A stretch of DNA of 64,000 nt from Pleodorina starrii (Eukaryota > Chlorophyta > Chlorophyceae > Chlamydomonadales > Volvocaceae). Below, piece by piece: positions 51,201 through 62,000 of the stretch (positions are counted from its first letter, which is position 1; each line of letters begins with the position of its first letter). The notes beneath the pieces are model-generated. The model saw only the letters and a program-made list of their open reading frames with translations. It did not search any database and was not told where the DNA came from. The stretch is taken from NCBI GenBank assembly GCA_030267565.1, contig BRXU01000006.1:3150001-3214000 (forward strand). The letters are read 5' to 3'. The position numbers and the translations under genes are program-made.

Positions 51201-52055
51201 GGACAGGAATCGGGACGGGACAGGAATCGGGACGGGACAGGAATCGGGACGGGACAGGAATCGGGACGGGTCAGGGATCGGGACGGGACAGGAATCGGGA
51301 CGGGACAGGAATTGGGACGGGCCAGGAATTGGGACGGGTCAGGAATCGGGTCAGGACATGGCAGAGGCCCTGGCTGGCTTTTTCCCATCCTGGCTTTGCC
51401 CCTCCTGGCTTTCTCCACAGCTCCTGCCCAGCTCCGTTCCTACCCACTCCGCCCCCCAGCGTGTCCCACCACCCCACCACTCGCTCACTCACGGGTGTGT
51501 AAGAGAGGCCACCAGGGCCGCCTCCAGCAGCAGCATCCGAACCACCTCCCTGTTGGCGGCATACTCGGGACGCAGCACCTGAGCGAACAAGGGGGCGAGG
51601 GGGAGGCCGAGGGGGGTGGGGGGCGGGGAGTGCAGGATACAATACGGTACCGACCAACAACAACAGCAGCAGTGGTGGTGGCAGCAGCAGCGGCGTCAGT
51701 GGTGGCAGCAGCAGCGGCGTCAGTGGTGGCAGCAGCTGCGGGAGCAGCAGCGCAAGGGCAGCGCGCGCCGCCCCTGCGCGCGCCGCCGTCTGCGACGTGT
51801 GTGTGTGCGTGTGTGTAGGGGTGTGTGTGTGCGTCGACACGCTGACTCAGCCGTACGCGCCGCTGCCAGGTCCACCAGCGGCAGCCCGCCTCGGTGATTG
51901 CGCTAACGAAGGGGGGAAAGGGGAGGGGAGGGGAGGGGAGCGGGTAAGGAAAAACGGTCCACAGGGGCAGAGGCTGATCTCACCTTGACGGCAACCACGC
52001 TGGAGTTGTGGAGCACTTTGTGGACCGTTGCAAAGGTGCCCTGGCCTGATCGCGC
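45274..52055 (-). CDS. TKL-type protein kinase, 3' part, with a disrupted exon
   Basis: Exons: 52055-51984, 51578-51493, 51060-50976, 50636-50544, 50344-50290, 50143-49702, 49478-48122, 47992-47928, 47624-47527, 47208-47094, 46677-45274. Landmarks in order: SGQGTFATV glycine loop, VAVK lysine, catalytic loop IIHRDVKPANVLL (split by an intron), KLCDFGLHQ, a 450-residue Ala/Gly/Ser/Pro-rich insertion, CGSSIYMSPEVA (APE equivalent), ADVFSFGMMLFEVV, CWHSDPLERPSM, then a 467-residue low-complexity tail ending CCLIC. Motif style is that of the large volvocine tyrosine-kinase-like (Raf-like) family, which phosphorylate Ser/Thr. Exon 6 contains a 246-bp hAT-type element between the catalytic loop and DFG; without it and one target copy all phases close. 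Exons upstream of 52055 are missing: the preceding intron is filled by a LINE and a minisatellite. Confidence 0.87.
47467..47525. repeat. CTCA/CACT tetranucleotide array
   Basis: About 60 bases of ACTC repeats adjacent to the 5' splice site of kinase exon 9 (minus strand), in the following intron. Confidence 0.9.
47641..47740. repeat. GGCA tetranucleotide minisatellite in a kinase intron
   Basis: Runs of GGCA alternate with AGCGGC spacers, forming a second-order unit of about 38 bases. It lies in the intron between kinase exons 8 and 9. Confidence 0.9.
49727..49734. repeat. Target-site duplication of the hAT-type element, left copy
   Basis: TTTGCAAC, matched exactly by 49981-49988 on the other side of the element. 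Confidence 0.93.
49735..49980. mobile_element. Non-autonomous hAT-type element in a kinase exon
   Basis: 246 bp with perfect 16-bp terminal inverted repeats, CAGGGTGGCTATCTTA at 49735-49750 and its complement at 49965-49980. It is flanked by a perfect 8-bp direct repeat TTTGCAAC at 49727-49734 and 49981-49988. CAGGG termini plus an 8-bp duplication are diagnostic of the hAT superfamily. The interior is A/T-rich, unlike the host exon, and too short for a transposase, so it was mobilised in trans. Removing it with one duplication copy restores the kinase frame across VAKLCDFG. Perfect ends and duplication suggest a recent insertion. Confidence 0.93.
51080..51350. repeat. 17-bp minisatellite in a kinase intron
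   Basis: About 15 copies of a 17-bp unit, AATCGGGACGGGACAGG, with a G/T variant (GGGTCAGG) that recurs in a regular order. It lies between kinase exons 2 and 3. Because 17 is not a multiple of three, the array reads as a 17-residue repeat in open frames, which explains the spurious Arg/Asp/Gly-rich ORFs there. Confidence 0.95.
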
Positions 52056-54545
52056 CTGCACACACGATAGTGTTGCACCACTGTACTCTGTAGTAGTCCG
52101 CGTGTGTGCTGCTTGGGCCGCCAGCCAGGCGGCCGTCTATATTTCTTGGTGTTAGATTGGGTGCTCCCGCACCAGTAGTGTTCTTACCGCCGTCAACTTC
52201 CATCGTCGTGCCTTTGTCCTGTGGGTCCCCTGTCTCGGTGAGGTCGATGGTGGTTGGGCGTTTCTTATTGGGGCGTTTGCACCGTGTTTTTGGCTCTACG
52301 GTTTCTCGCTTTCGGAATGGTCCGTGGATGATTCGTTCAACAAACTCACAATCAGAGTAGAGGCTGCACACGAGCTGGTTAGCCAGAGTGCTATCTGGGT
52401 GCTGGCGATCTGTTAGCGGGGGGTTTACACGAAGCAATTGCTTTCGTGCCAGTCGCCAGTTTACCTGCTTCAAGGTTGTCCTGCGTTGCAGTGTAGGCAG
52501 TTGGTTTTCCGAGGGGGCTCTGCGTTGTCGTCGGGCTGGGTATTGGCATGCTCGATTAGAGGGTGTGTTTGTAGTTTCTTTAGAATAGGGTTGTTGTGCG
52601 ACTGGGTTGCAAGAAGCTGCATTGTGTTCTGTAGCTTCGTGGAGAGCGATCTCTGCCGTGTTAGGACAGGGGTTGAGTTTGTCGGAGAGCCTCGTCCCAG
52701 TGTAGGGACAGCTGACATAAGGTTTGTAAAGAAGGATCGGGCACTCATGGCGAAGCGAGTGTGACCAGGGTTGGCCTCTTCATCTTCGTGAACAGCTTCT
52801 CCCATCCGTACGTGGTCGTCTTTTATTTTGGGGTTGCTTGTGCGTGTGTTCGCGGCTATCCAGTTTCGCCGCCTCACAGCCGGGGTGCATTTTCGTCGCT
52901 GACTTGTCCTTTGTAATTGGCGGGCTTTCTTGTTAGGCTCCCCATCCTCTCCATCAGGCGCTGATGGTAAAGATTGGATGCGGCGTTTGGGTTGGTTAGG
53001 AGGTTGTGTCCGGGTGTTACCATGCGGATTAGCAGGGTTTGCGGCTGCTTGTTGGGTTTTGTCCGTGGTACCATCCATCGGGTCATCAGGGTCGGTGTTT
53101 TCTGGGATCCCTTGTTCGGGGGGGTCGGCATTATGGGGCATGTGGCGGTCTTCGTGTGTGGTTTGAGTGGGTGGCGTCGCATCAGGCACGAAGAATTCAT
53201 CGTGGCCGTGTTTAACCCACCGTCCAGGTACAACTGTGTAATGTGTGTGTTCGGTGTTTATGTTGGGTTGGTATGTGTTGGCGCGTGCCCGCAGGAATTC
53301 AGTGATGAGGCGTTGTGAGGCGGGGGTGGGTGACAGGTTGTTACGAACAAGGCTGCTGATAACGGGGAAATCGGGTAGTTTCCTGTCGCGATGGGGGAGG
53401 GGTCGTTCGTGATTGCATTTGGATGGGTTTTCCCCTGTGGCGCTTAGTGCAAGGCTCAGGCGGTTAAGAGAGACAAGGTGTCGGTGCCGCGCTCTCCCAT
53501 TGGTAAGCCTTTTTAAGGCTGTGGTGTCGATCAGATAACGGTCATTGTTCATGTCTACTAGACTACGGAGATCAAGTCCAATCTCAATCAGGGGGAGAAT
53601 GTACCGATACGGGATGACCGGGTCGGTAGTGCCTGGGTATGTACCCATTGCATCAGCAAGGGCGGCTAGGCTGTGTAGGGTAGTAGTGTATTCTTTACCC
53701 ATAGTGGTGATTGTGAGCCCATGAGCTCGCGTGAGAGTGAGTTGCTTGAGGGTACAGTAAAAATGACTTTCCGCCCGATACGCATGTGCTTCAAGGGTGC
53801 CTGCGCGTTTGGCTTGCAGTTCCAGTAGTGCACGGGTTACGACACCGAGCCGCCCTTGATCGTTAAGAGAGAGCACCAGGGCCCTGGTGGCCTTACGTAC
53901 GTAAATGGGTAAGAACGAGCCAAGTCCCAGGCCGTACTGTTCCTGTGGGAGCAGAATTGCACGGGTGCAGAAGCCCATTTTGAGTCCGTAGCTCTGTTTT
54001 GCGACGCGTGTGACCATGCTATCGAGGATTTTGATATCATTGTTCGTGTATGCCATTGTGGGGAAGCTGTACGCAATTGCGGGCTGGATACAGGTCTGGA
54101 TCATTCGTAGGCGTTGGTCAGGGGATGCGAGGGACGTGGCAATGTCATGTCCCCTCGTGCGAATCTTTTCTTTGACGTACTCCATTTGCTCTGCCCAGTT
54201 TAGGGTCAGGGCTATGTGAACACCTAGGTATTTGTATGCTTGCCCCGGGTGTTTGTATGGTATTGTTTTGCCGTTTATTCTTATTTTATCTTTCAGGGCA
54301 GATTGTAGTGTTCTGTCGCACGTCGGGCCATGTGGTAGTTTGATGTCCCACGATGTCTTGTGTAAAATGGCGGACACGGCACATTTCTCGTGGTTCACTT
54401 CCAGGCCTGCCCACTTTGCATATTTGCCTATTTTTTCGCATTGAGTCGTAAGGTCTGAGAGCGTGTTGGTTATTGCTGCTAGATCATCTGCGTAAGCAGC
54501 GGAGCTACAATGGTATCTTTCGTTATCTTTGTCCGTTAAGCAACC

Positions 54546-54549
54546 GTAC
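54546..54549. repeat. GTAC target-site duplication of the nested element
   Basis: GTAC immediately left of the element, repeated at 55313-55316 immediately right of it. GTAC is its own reverse complement, so insertion specificity may be palindromic. Confidence 0.85.
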
Positions 54550-55312
54550 GGGTAGGTTGCCCTTATTCGGAACAGTCCCCAATATGGAACAATGATTTTT
54601 TCAGCGAAATGGTGCCACCAAAAATCATCAGAAAATTACAACATGGACATTAACGTACGGGCAATCTACGGTAAATTTTGGGTATGCGCTAAGTGCTTGG
54701 GGCTGCGAGAAACCATGGCTTTTGTTAGAACCACGATGCGGCATCGTCACTTCCTGACGTGCTGGATGAGCCATATAGCGCCAGACTTGCAAGAAGGACG
54801 TTAGAAGTGATGTACAAGTGCTATTTGTTCGGATGTATACATAGGTTTACCCATACAGTCAAATAACGAGAGCAGATAAGTTTCCCGCTCCGTCCAAGGG
54901 CCGACCCAGGGGCCCGGCCGCGCGCGTCGGCGGGAAGCGAGTGTCTCGCATTGGGCCACTAGGCACGCGGGGTGACCTCTGCTGAGTGACATATGTACAC
55001 TAAAGTGACCGGACATGATATATAATGGCAACAGTGCATTTGCAGGTGTCGCGCGTCATAAAGCTGGCACTTTTGGCCGTTTGGGGCGGTGTTCCAGATT
55101 GGGGGCGTTTGTTCCACTCAGGGGCGAGCGTACCCAGTACAACATTTTGAGGGTTATTGTGCAAGGACGTACTTATCTTTACTTACGAAAATTACAGCTT
55201 GTCGAGGACATATGTACGGACCTCTGGTAGAGTATTTGGCTATTAAGGTTGCAAGCTCGAATTTATATTTGCTCGCGAAATGTTCAGTGTTCCGAATAAG
55301 GGCAACCTACCC
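54550..55312. mobile_element. 763-bp terminal-inverted-repeat element nested in the LINE
   Basis: Perfect 25-bp terminal inverted repeats (54550-54574 and 55288-55312) beginning GGGTAGGTTGCCC. They are flanked by the 4-bp direct repeat GTAC at 54546-54549 and 55313-55316. The interior is A/T-richer than the host and has no transposase-like frame, so the element is non-autonomous. The GTAC duplication and GGG ends do not let me name a superfamily with confidence. Taking it out with one GTAC restores the RT frame into the YADD box. Confidence 0.92.
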
Positions 55313-57269
55313 GTACTTGTAACCTCGGCCGCCAACATGTAGCCATCGCAGAAGGGGCTCAAGAAAAATGATGAAGAGTAGCGGGGAGAGCGTGTCGCCC
55401 TGCACTGTTCCTCGTTCGATGTGGATGTCGGGTGTCCGTCCGTGCTCGGTACGAATGCATGTGCGTGCTTGACTGTAGAGATCGCGTACAACCTCGATCA
55501 GGTCCAGTGGGAGGCCTAGGTCATACATAATCTGCAATAGCTTATCGTGGTCGATGGTGTTAAAAGCACTCGAGAAGTCAACGTATAGGATGTAAAGGTC
55601 TCGTCGGGTGAGGCCCGCGTCTTCTATGCTGTGCAGGAGATTGAGGATCTGGCGTTCAGTGTTTCTGTGTTTAAGGAAGCCTTCTTGGGCTTCACTGAAA
55701 AGGTCAGCAGAAGGTGCAAACTTGGATGTGGACAGCGTGATGAGACTTGTCCATAATTTATAGAGCGTGTTGGCGAGGGCTATGGGTCTCTTATTTTTAA
55801 TGAGGAGGGGGTCGCCGTTCGGCTTAGGTATAAGGACTGTGTCTGACGTTGTCCAGGATAAAGGTGTATCTGCTTTGACCCACATGAGGATCAGCAGGTT
55901 ATGTATGTCACATTTTAAGGGGGCAGGGAGAGCTTTGAGTAATTCATTGGGTATGCCATCAGGCCCAGGCGCCTTGTTACGGGAGAGAAACTGAATGCAA
56001 GTGTCGAAATTGGTGGGGTCGGCGATATGCGGGAGCAGGGCATGGTTACCAGGCGCGTCGTACGCATGAAGTGTGAACGTGTCTGGGGCGTAGGCCTCGG
56101 CCCATGGGTATTGCCTATGCACGTCTTCTGGTAGGAATTTCCCTGTGCGGGCCCCAATGGCTGGGGCCGCCTGGCGTGAAAAATATGTATGTAGGGCATC
56201 GATATCAGCGGGATAGTAGGATATCAGCGGGATCTGTGCGGACTAGGCCATCGCGTGGGTGTCTGATGGCGGGTATCCCTTTTTGCTGTGCCTCTCCTTT
56301 GTTGAAGATAACTCGGTGTCCTTGCTTCGGGCGGACCGCAAGCATTCGTTGAAATCTGCGTTTTGCGTTCTTTATATTTTCGCTTTTTCGGTCGGAGGTA
56401 GCTTTCCTTAGCAGCTGGCCAACTTCTCGCAGTCTTTTGCGGAGACCATTGATGCGTGTCCCGATCGCGTTATCGGGGCTTCCAGTGGTTATACGCGATG
56501 GGGCGATGTTTTTGTCGTTCATGTCATCTATTTCCATGGGGCCTATTGTCTGCGCCGCAGCAGGCGTGGGTTCCTGCCGTATTGTGTCTTTTTCGTTTTG
56601 TGTAGGCTGTGCCACGTGTTGACCTCCTGTATTGGGAGATGGTGCCGTTACGTTTCCGGGTGTGGGCTCAACTGTGTTTCTCACAGCCTCCCCGGCAGCG
56701 GTATCCTGCATTTCGGCTGGGTTGGTATCGGTTGTGTAGGTTGGTATTTCGATGCCAAGTTCCTTGGTCCGCCGATAGATTTGCTCGAGCTCCGATTTTA
56801 CCTTCCTGTGCTCGTGGTGGAGCTGTTTGACCTTACGTCCCACGACCCTGGTCGCGTGTAGTTTTCCAGTTCGTGGGGGCTTGTGCTCGCAGTGACTCAG
56901 GAGTGTGTCGAGAGCGTGCGTTAAGATTTGCTGAAGATCTTCCGCACAGCTGGTAACGTTGGTTTGGCTGACATCCGGGTGACTCCGCAGTTCACGCAAG
57001 CGGAGGGTTGCACTTCTACCGGTTCCATCCTCTTCTGTTAGGGCAGCAGTTACAGCCGTCAGAGCAGGCTGAAGTCGGTCATGTAGTTGTGCCATGTCTG
57101 AGGCTAGTTTGTTTTCGAGCATCTCCCTCACTGTATCCAATGTGGATTTTGTGATTGGTAGTTTGACGGTTTGCCATTTTGTTGAGGTAGGTGTGGTGTC
57201 GGCGGTATTTGGGTTATGCGCTGCTGAGGTGGGGCAGTCAAATAGTCGGACGGCTTCTATGGGCATTCT

Positions 57270-58055
57270 TCCGTGAAGAGGTTTGTGGTCGAAGTGGCCT
57301 CCGGGCACGGTAACTGTCTCATATGCTGAGACTCCGGACGTTATCTTGTAGAGGTCTAATCTTGTTGTGAGGATCTTATTGCATAGGATGTCATCGATTC
57401 GGCTTTCATGCGCGATGGAGCCGTTTTTGAACTGGCGATAGGTGTATTGCCGTCCTTCCGCAGCTATGAGCGGGGTTAGGGGTTTCAGGTTGTTTTCGGA
57501 CACAAAGGTGCGGTGGCAGACGTCATCCGCGTCGAGGGTGGCAGTGGATCTGTCAGCAGCTTGCAGGGCAGCATTAAAATCTCCAGCTATAATCACATGC
57601 TCCTTATGGTTGTCTGCATGCGTGAGTACGTCCGCACAATATTTGTATATGGACTTGCGTGTAGATGTCAGTTCTGGCGTGTAAACGCCTATGATGTGTA
57701 GGGTTGTGCTATGCGGAGTGCGTACGGTGCAGTGGCATACGTATCCATGCAGGTTACGTGGATGCTGCTCACATGTAGCGCTTCCGGCCGATGCAAACCT
57801 ATCCGTGATAGCAATCACGACTCCCGCTTGCCTTACGGGAGCTGGTTGTCCCAACTTGTTCTTTTTGTTGGGGAATGTGCTGCCCCAAGCATGGTAGCCG
57901 GGGAAATGCATCTTCATCCGGCCGTTTAGGCCGCATTTGCCGAGCTTTGTTTCGGTAAGTACAAGGATATCCGCCCTCCAGTCAAGTGTATTGCAGAGAA
58001 CATCGTATAGGTGTCCTTGTAAGCCGCTCACGTTGTGTGTGACAACGTGTAAGTA
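57270..58055 (-). other. LINE apurinic-type endonuclease domain
   Basis: Motifs on the minus strand in order: THNVSGLQGH (near 58035), LVLTETKLG, IIAGDFNAAL (near 57575), SRIDDILCNK (near 57395), and GGHFDHKPL (near 57285). The GDFN and final SDH-like (FDH) motifs identify an exonuclease-endonuclease-phosphatase fold that nicks target DNA for target-primed reverse transcription. The domain appears complete. Confidence 0.92.
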
Positions 58056-58839
58056 ACGATGTGACGTGGTGCCTGTCGTTTGCAGCGGACTTTGCTCGGG
58101 TTGCGGGGAGGTGCCAGCTTGTCCGGCCTCAGCATTGTAGTTAGGCTCAAGGGGGGTCCCTGGTCTTCTATGTTTCTGTCGTTGTAAGGCTTCCAGAATG
58201 GTGGTTTGGGTATCGTCTATTTTGTGGCGTCTTTTCCGTCCCATCTTGATTTTGTCGCCTGCGCGCTCTTGTATGGTTTGCATTGCCGCAGGGTTGCGTC
58301 TTTCAGTGGTGCGCCGTGGTGCTGCTATGTTTGCGTTGTTAGGGGCCGTGGGGTCATGTGGTTGCGCTAGCGGCATCTCATTGTCAGCAGGCAGCGGTTG
58401 CACAAGGGCCGCCGCCGGTCGGTTCGCGTTAGCCTGTAGGGTTTGGGGCCGGGTATCTTGCCGTGGGACAGTTGTTGTGGCATGGGCGGGAAGACCCCTC
58501 TGGACGGCCATGGCGTATGTTCGGAGAACCGCTGGTTCCTCGATTGGGTGAAATTGTGGGTTGACGGCTGCATCTCTGATTTGTGCTGTGTGAGCTCCCG
58601 CTTCCAAATTTTCGGGAGGTGCATTTTGTTGCAGGTCGCTGGGGGTGGTAGCTTCTGGGGTGTCTCCCAGTGGTTCCTCGATCCTGACCGCTGGGTGTCG
58701 GGCTGCTGGCCATCCTGGTGGTGGTAAAACCTCCTTAAGCTCGTTTGCCATGTTGGTGGTGGTTAGAATGTCGACGCTATCGAGGTACTGAACGCCGCCC
58801 TGTAACTCTTGCCAGTCCACTTGTGTCTTTAGTATTTTT

Positions 58840-58990
58840 GATTGCACGTGTTCCGAGTCGATAAGATGCCAGGTATCCCCGATTCGTTTCACGCATACAG
58901 CGTGAGGGCGTCCGGACATCTGCAGTACGAATCCGTATTGGGCTGCCAAAGGTGGCAGTGCGGGGAGGGCACGTCTCCTCACAGCATTGC
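58840..58990 (-). other. Protease-like remnant at the LINE 5' end
   Basis: The minus-strand frame contains GRPHAVCVKRIGDTWHLIDS. A His followed about 15 residues later by a Trp-x-x-x-Asp-Ser block resembles the C-terminal half of papain-like cysteine proteases (OTU, Ulp or Josephin-like) that some algal LINEs carry. The nucleophile-Cys half would lie upstream, where the minisatellite begins, so the domain is truncated. The family is uncertain. Confidence 0.4.
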
Positions 58991-59008
58991 CCGAGGACAG
59001 TCTGGCTC

Positions 59009-62000
59009 GGGCTCCTGGCTCATCACGGCGCCGGGCTCCTGGCCCATCAGGGCGCCGGGCTCCTGGCTCATCAGGGCGCCGGGCTCCTGGCTCATCAGGG
59101 CGCCGGGCTCCTGGCTCATCAGGGCGCCGGGCTCCTGGCTCATCAGGGCACCGGGCTCCTGGCTCATCACGGCGCCGGGCTCCTGGCTCATCACGGCGCC
59201 GGGCTCCTGGCTCATCAGGGCGCCGGGCTCCTGGCTCATCAGGGCAACGGGCTCCTGGCTCATCAGGGCGCCGGGCTCCTGGCTCATAAGGGCACCGGGC
59301 TCCTGGCCCATCAGGGTGCCGGGCTCCTGGCTCATCAGGGCGCCGGGCTCCTGGCCCATCAGGGCGCCGGGCTCCTGGCTCATCAGGGCGCCGGGCTCCT
59401 GGCTCATCAGGGCGCCGGGCTCCTGGCTCATCAGGGCGCCGGGCTCCTGGCTCATCAGGGCGCCGGACTCCTGGCCCATCACGGCGCCGGGCTCCTGGCT
59501 CATCAGGGCGCCGGGCTCCTGGCTCATCAGGGCGCCGGGCTCCTGGCTCATCAGGGCGCCGGGCTCCTGGCTCATCAGGGCGCCGGACTCCTGGCCCATC
59601 AAGGCGCCGGGCTCCTGCCTCATCAGGGCGCCGAGCTCCTGGCTCATCACGGCGCCGGGCTCCTGGCTCATCACGGCGACGGGCTCCTGGCTCATCAGGG
59701 CGCCGGGCTCCTGGCTCGTCAGGGCGCCGGGCTCCTGGCTCATCAGGGCGCATGGCTCCTGGCTCATCAGGGCGCTGGGCTCCTGGCTCATCACGGCGCC
59801 GGGCTCCTGCCTCATCAGTGCACCGGGCTCCTGGCTCATCAGGGCGCCTGGCTCCTGGCCCATCAGGGTGCCTGGCTCCTGGCTCATCATGGCGCCGGGC
59901 TCCTGGCCCATCAGGGTGCCGGGCTCCTGGCCCATCAGGGCCCTGGCCCATCAGGTCTCCTGGCTCCTGGCCCATCAGGTCTCCGGGCATCAGGTCTCCT
60001 GGCTCCTGGCCCATCAGGGCGCCTGGCTCCTGGCCCATCAGGGCGCCGGGCTCCTGGCTCATCAGGGCGCCGGGCTCCTGGCTCATCACGGCGCCGGGCT
60101 CCTGGCTCATCACGGCGCCGGGCTCCTGGCCCATCACGGCGCCGGGCTCCTGGCTCATCACGGCGACGGGCTCCTGGCTCATCAGGGCGCCGGGCTCCTG
60201 GCTCGTCAGGGCGCCGGGCTCCTGGCTCATCAGGGCGCATGGCTCCTGGCTCATCAGGGCGCTGGGCTCCTGGCTCATCACGGCGCCGGGCTCCTGCCTC
60301 ATCAGTGCACCGGGCTCCTGGCTCATCAGGGCGCCTGGCTCCTGGCCCATCAGGGTGCCTGGCTCCTGGCCCATCAGGGCGCCTGGCTCCTGGCCCATCA
60401 GGGTGCCGGGCTCCTGGCCCATCAGGGCGCCTGGCTCCTGGCCCATCAGGGCGCCGGGCTCCTGGCTCATCAGGGCGCCGGGCTCCTGGCTCATCAGGGC
60501 GCCTGGCTCCTGGCTCATCACGGCGCCGGGCTCCTGGCCCATCACGGCGCCTGGCTCCTGGCTCATCACGGCGCCTGGCTCCTGGCCCATCAGGGCGCCG
60601 GGCTCCTGGCTCATCATGGCGCCGGGCTCCTGGCTCATCAGGGCGCCGGGCTCCTGGCTCATCACGGCGACGGGCTCCTGGCTCATCAGGGCGCCGGGCT
60701 CCTGGCTCATCAGGGCGCCTGGCTCCTGGCTCATCACGGCGCCGGGCTCCTGGCCCATCACGGCGCCTGGCTCCTGGCTCATCACGGCGCCGGGCTCCTG
60801 GCCCATCAGGGTGCCGGGCTCCTGGCTCATCAGGGCGCCGGGCTCCTGGCTCATCAGGGCGCCGGGCTCCTGGCTCATCACGGCGACGGGCTCCTGGCTC
60901 ATCAGGGCGCCGAGCTCCTGGCTCATCAGGGCGCCGGGCTCCTGGCTCATCACGGCGCCGGGCTCCTGGCCCATCACGGCGCCTGGCTCCTGGCTCATCA
61001 GGGCGCCGGGCTCCTGGCTCATCAGGGCGCCGGGCTCCTGGCTCATCACGGCGCCGGGCTCCTGGCTCATCAGGGCGCCGGGCTCCTGGCTCATCAGGGC
61101 GCCGGGCTCCTGGCTCATCAGGGCGCCGGGCTCCTGGCTCATCAGGGCGCCGGGCTCCTGGCTCATCACGGCGCCGGGCTCCTGGCTCATCAGGGCGCCG
61201 GGCTCCTGGCTCATCAGTGCGCCGGGCTCCTGGCTCATCAGGGCGCCGGGCTCCTGGCTCATCAGGGCGCCGGGCTCCTGGCTCATCACGGCGCCGGGCT
61301 CCTGGCTCATCAGGGCGCCGGGCTCCTGGCTCATCACGGCGCCGGGCTCCTGGCTCATCACGGCGCCGGGCTCCTGGCTCATCAGGGCGCCGGGCTCCTG
61401 GCTCATCAGGGCGACGGGCTCCTGGCTCATCAGGGCGCCGGGCTCCTGGCTCATCAGGGCGCCGGGCTCCTGGCCCATCAGGGTGCCGGGCTCCTGGCTC
61501 ATCAGGGCGCCGGGCTCCTGGCTCATCAGGGCGCCGGGCTCCTGGCTCATCAGGGCGCCGGGCTCCTGGCTCATCAGGGCGCCGGGCTCCTGGCTCATCA
61601 GGGCGCCGGGCTCCTGGCCCATCACGGCGCCGGGCTCCTGGCTCATCAGGGCGCCGGGCTCCTGGCTCATCAGGGCGCCGGGCTCCTGGCTCATCAGGGC
61701 GCCGGGCTCCTGGCTCATCACGGCGCCTGGCTCCTGGCTCATCAGGGCGCCGGGCTCCTGGCTCATCAGGGCGCCGGGCTCCTGGCTCATCAGGGCGCCG
61801 GGCTCCTGGCTCATCAGGGCGCCGGGCTCCTGGCTCATCAGGGCGCCTGGCTCCTGGCTCATCACGGCGCCGGGCTCCTGGCTCATCAGGGCGCCGGGCT
61901 CCTGGCTCATCAGGGCGCCGGGCTCCTGGCTCATCAGGGCGCCGGGCTCCTGGCCCATCAGGGTGCCGGGCTCCTGGCTCATCAGGGCGCCGGGCTCCTG

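Larger units (their letters stand above)
54483..55983 (-). other. LINE reverse transcriptase domain, split by an insertion
   Basis: NKAPGPDGIPNELLKAL lies near 55950, YVDFSSAFNTIDHDKLL near 55560 and GTVQGDTLSPLLF near 55390. The catalytic YADD box is at 54483-54494, on the far side of the 763-bp insertion. With the insertion in place no single frame contains both palm halves, so this copy cannot make active reverse transcriptase. Confidence 0.93.
52100..58990 (-). mobile_element. Non-LTR retrotransposon (LINE), 5'-truncated and broken
   Basis: An apurinic endonuclease followed by a LINE-type reverse transcriptase in one frame marks a non-LTR element, on the same strand as the kinase. Lower GC and a different codon style set it apart from the surrounding genes. 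The 5' end joins the minisatellite at about 58990-59008 and the 3' end lies between 52470 and about 52070. I could not find a poly-A tail or a target duplication, so both borders are approximate. It sits in the kinase intron just before the glycine-loop exon. A 763-bp DNA element (54550-55312) is nested in it. Confidence 0.92.
52470..58990 (-). pseudogene. LINE polyprotein frame, interrupted
   Basis: The frame reads from the minisatellite border to a stop at 52470-52472, in three pieces. Piece 1 (to 56205) carries a protease-like remnant, the endonuclease and a linker. A 19-bp tandem duplication (repeat copies starting at 56201 and 56220) shifts the frame into a stop at 56205. Piece 2 (about 56200 to 55313) holds the RT fingers and palm up to the GTVQGDTLSPLLF block. 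The nested element interrupts here. Piece 3 (54549 to 52470) starts just before the YADD box and runs through the RT thumb and a hydrophilic C-terminal region. Both breaks look secondary, since the frame resumes coherently on each side. Confidence 0.9.

Noticed and set aside
51073..51818. Arg/Asp/Gly-repeat ORFs in three frames
   Set aside because: A 17-bp minisatellite in an intron; flanking kinase exons define it as noncoding.
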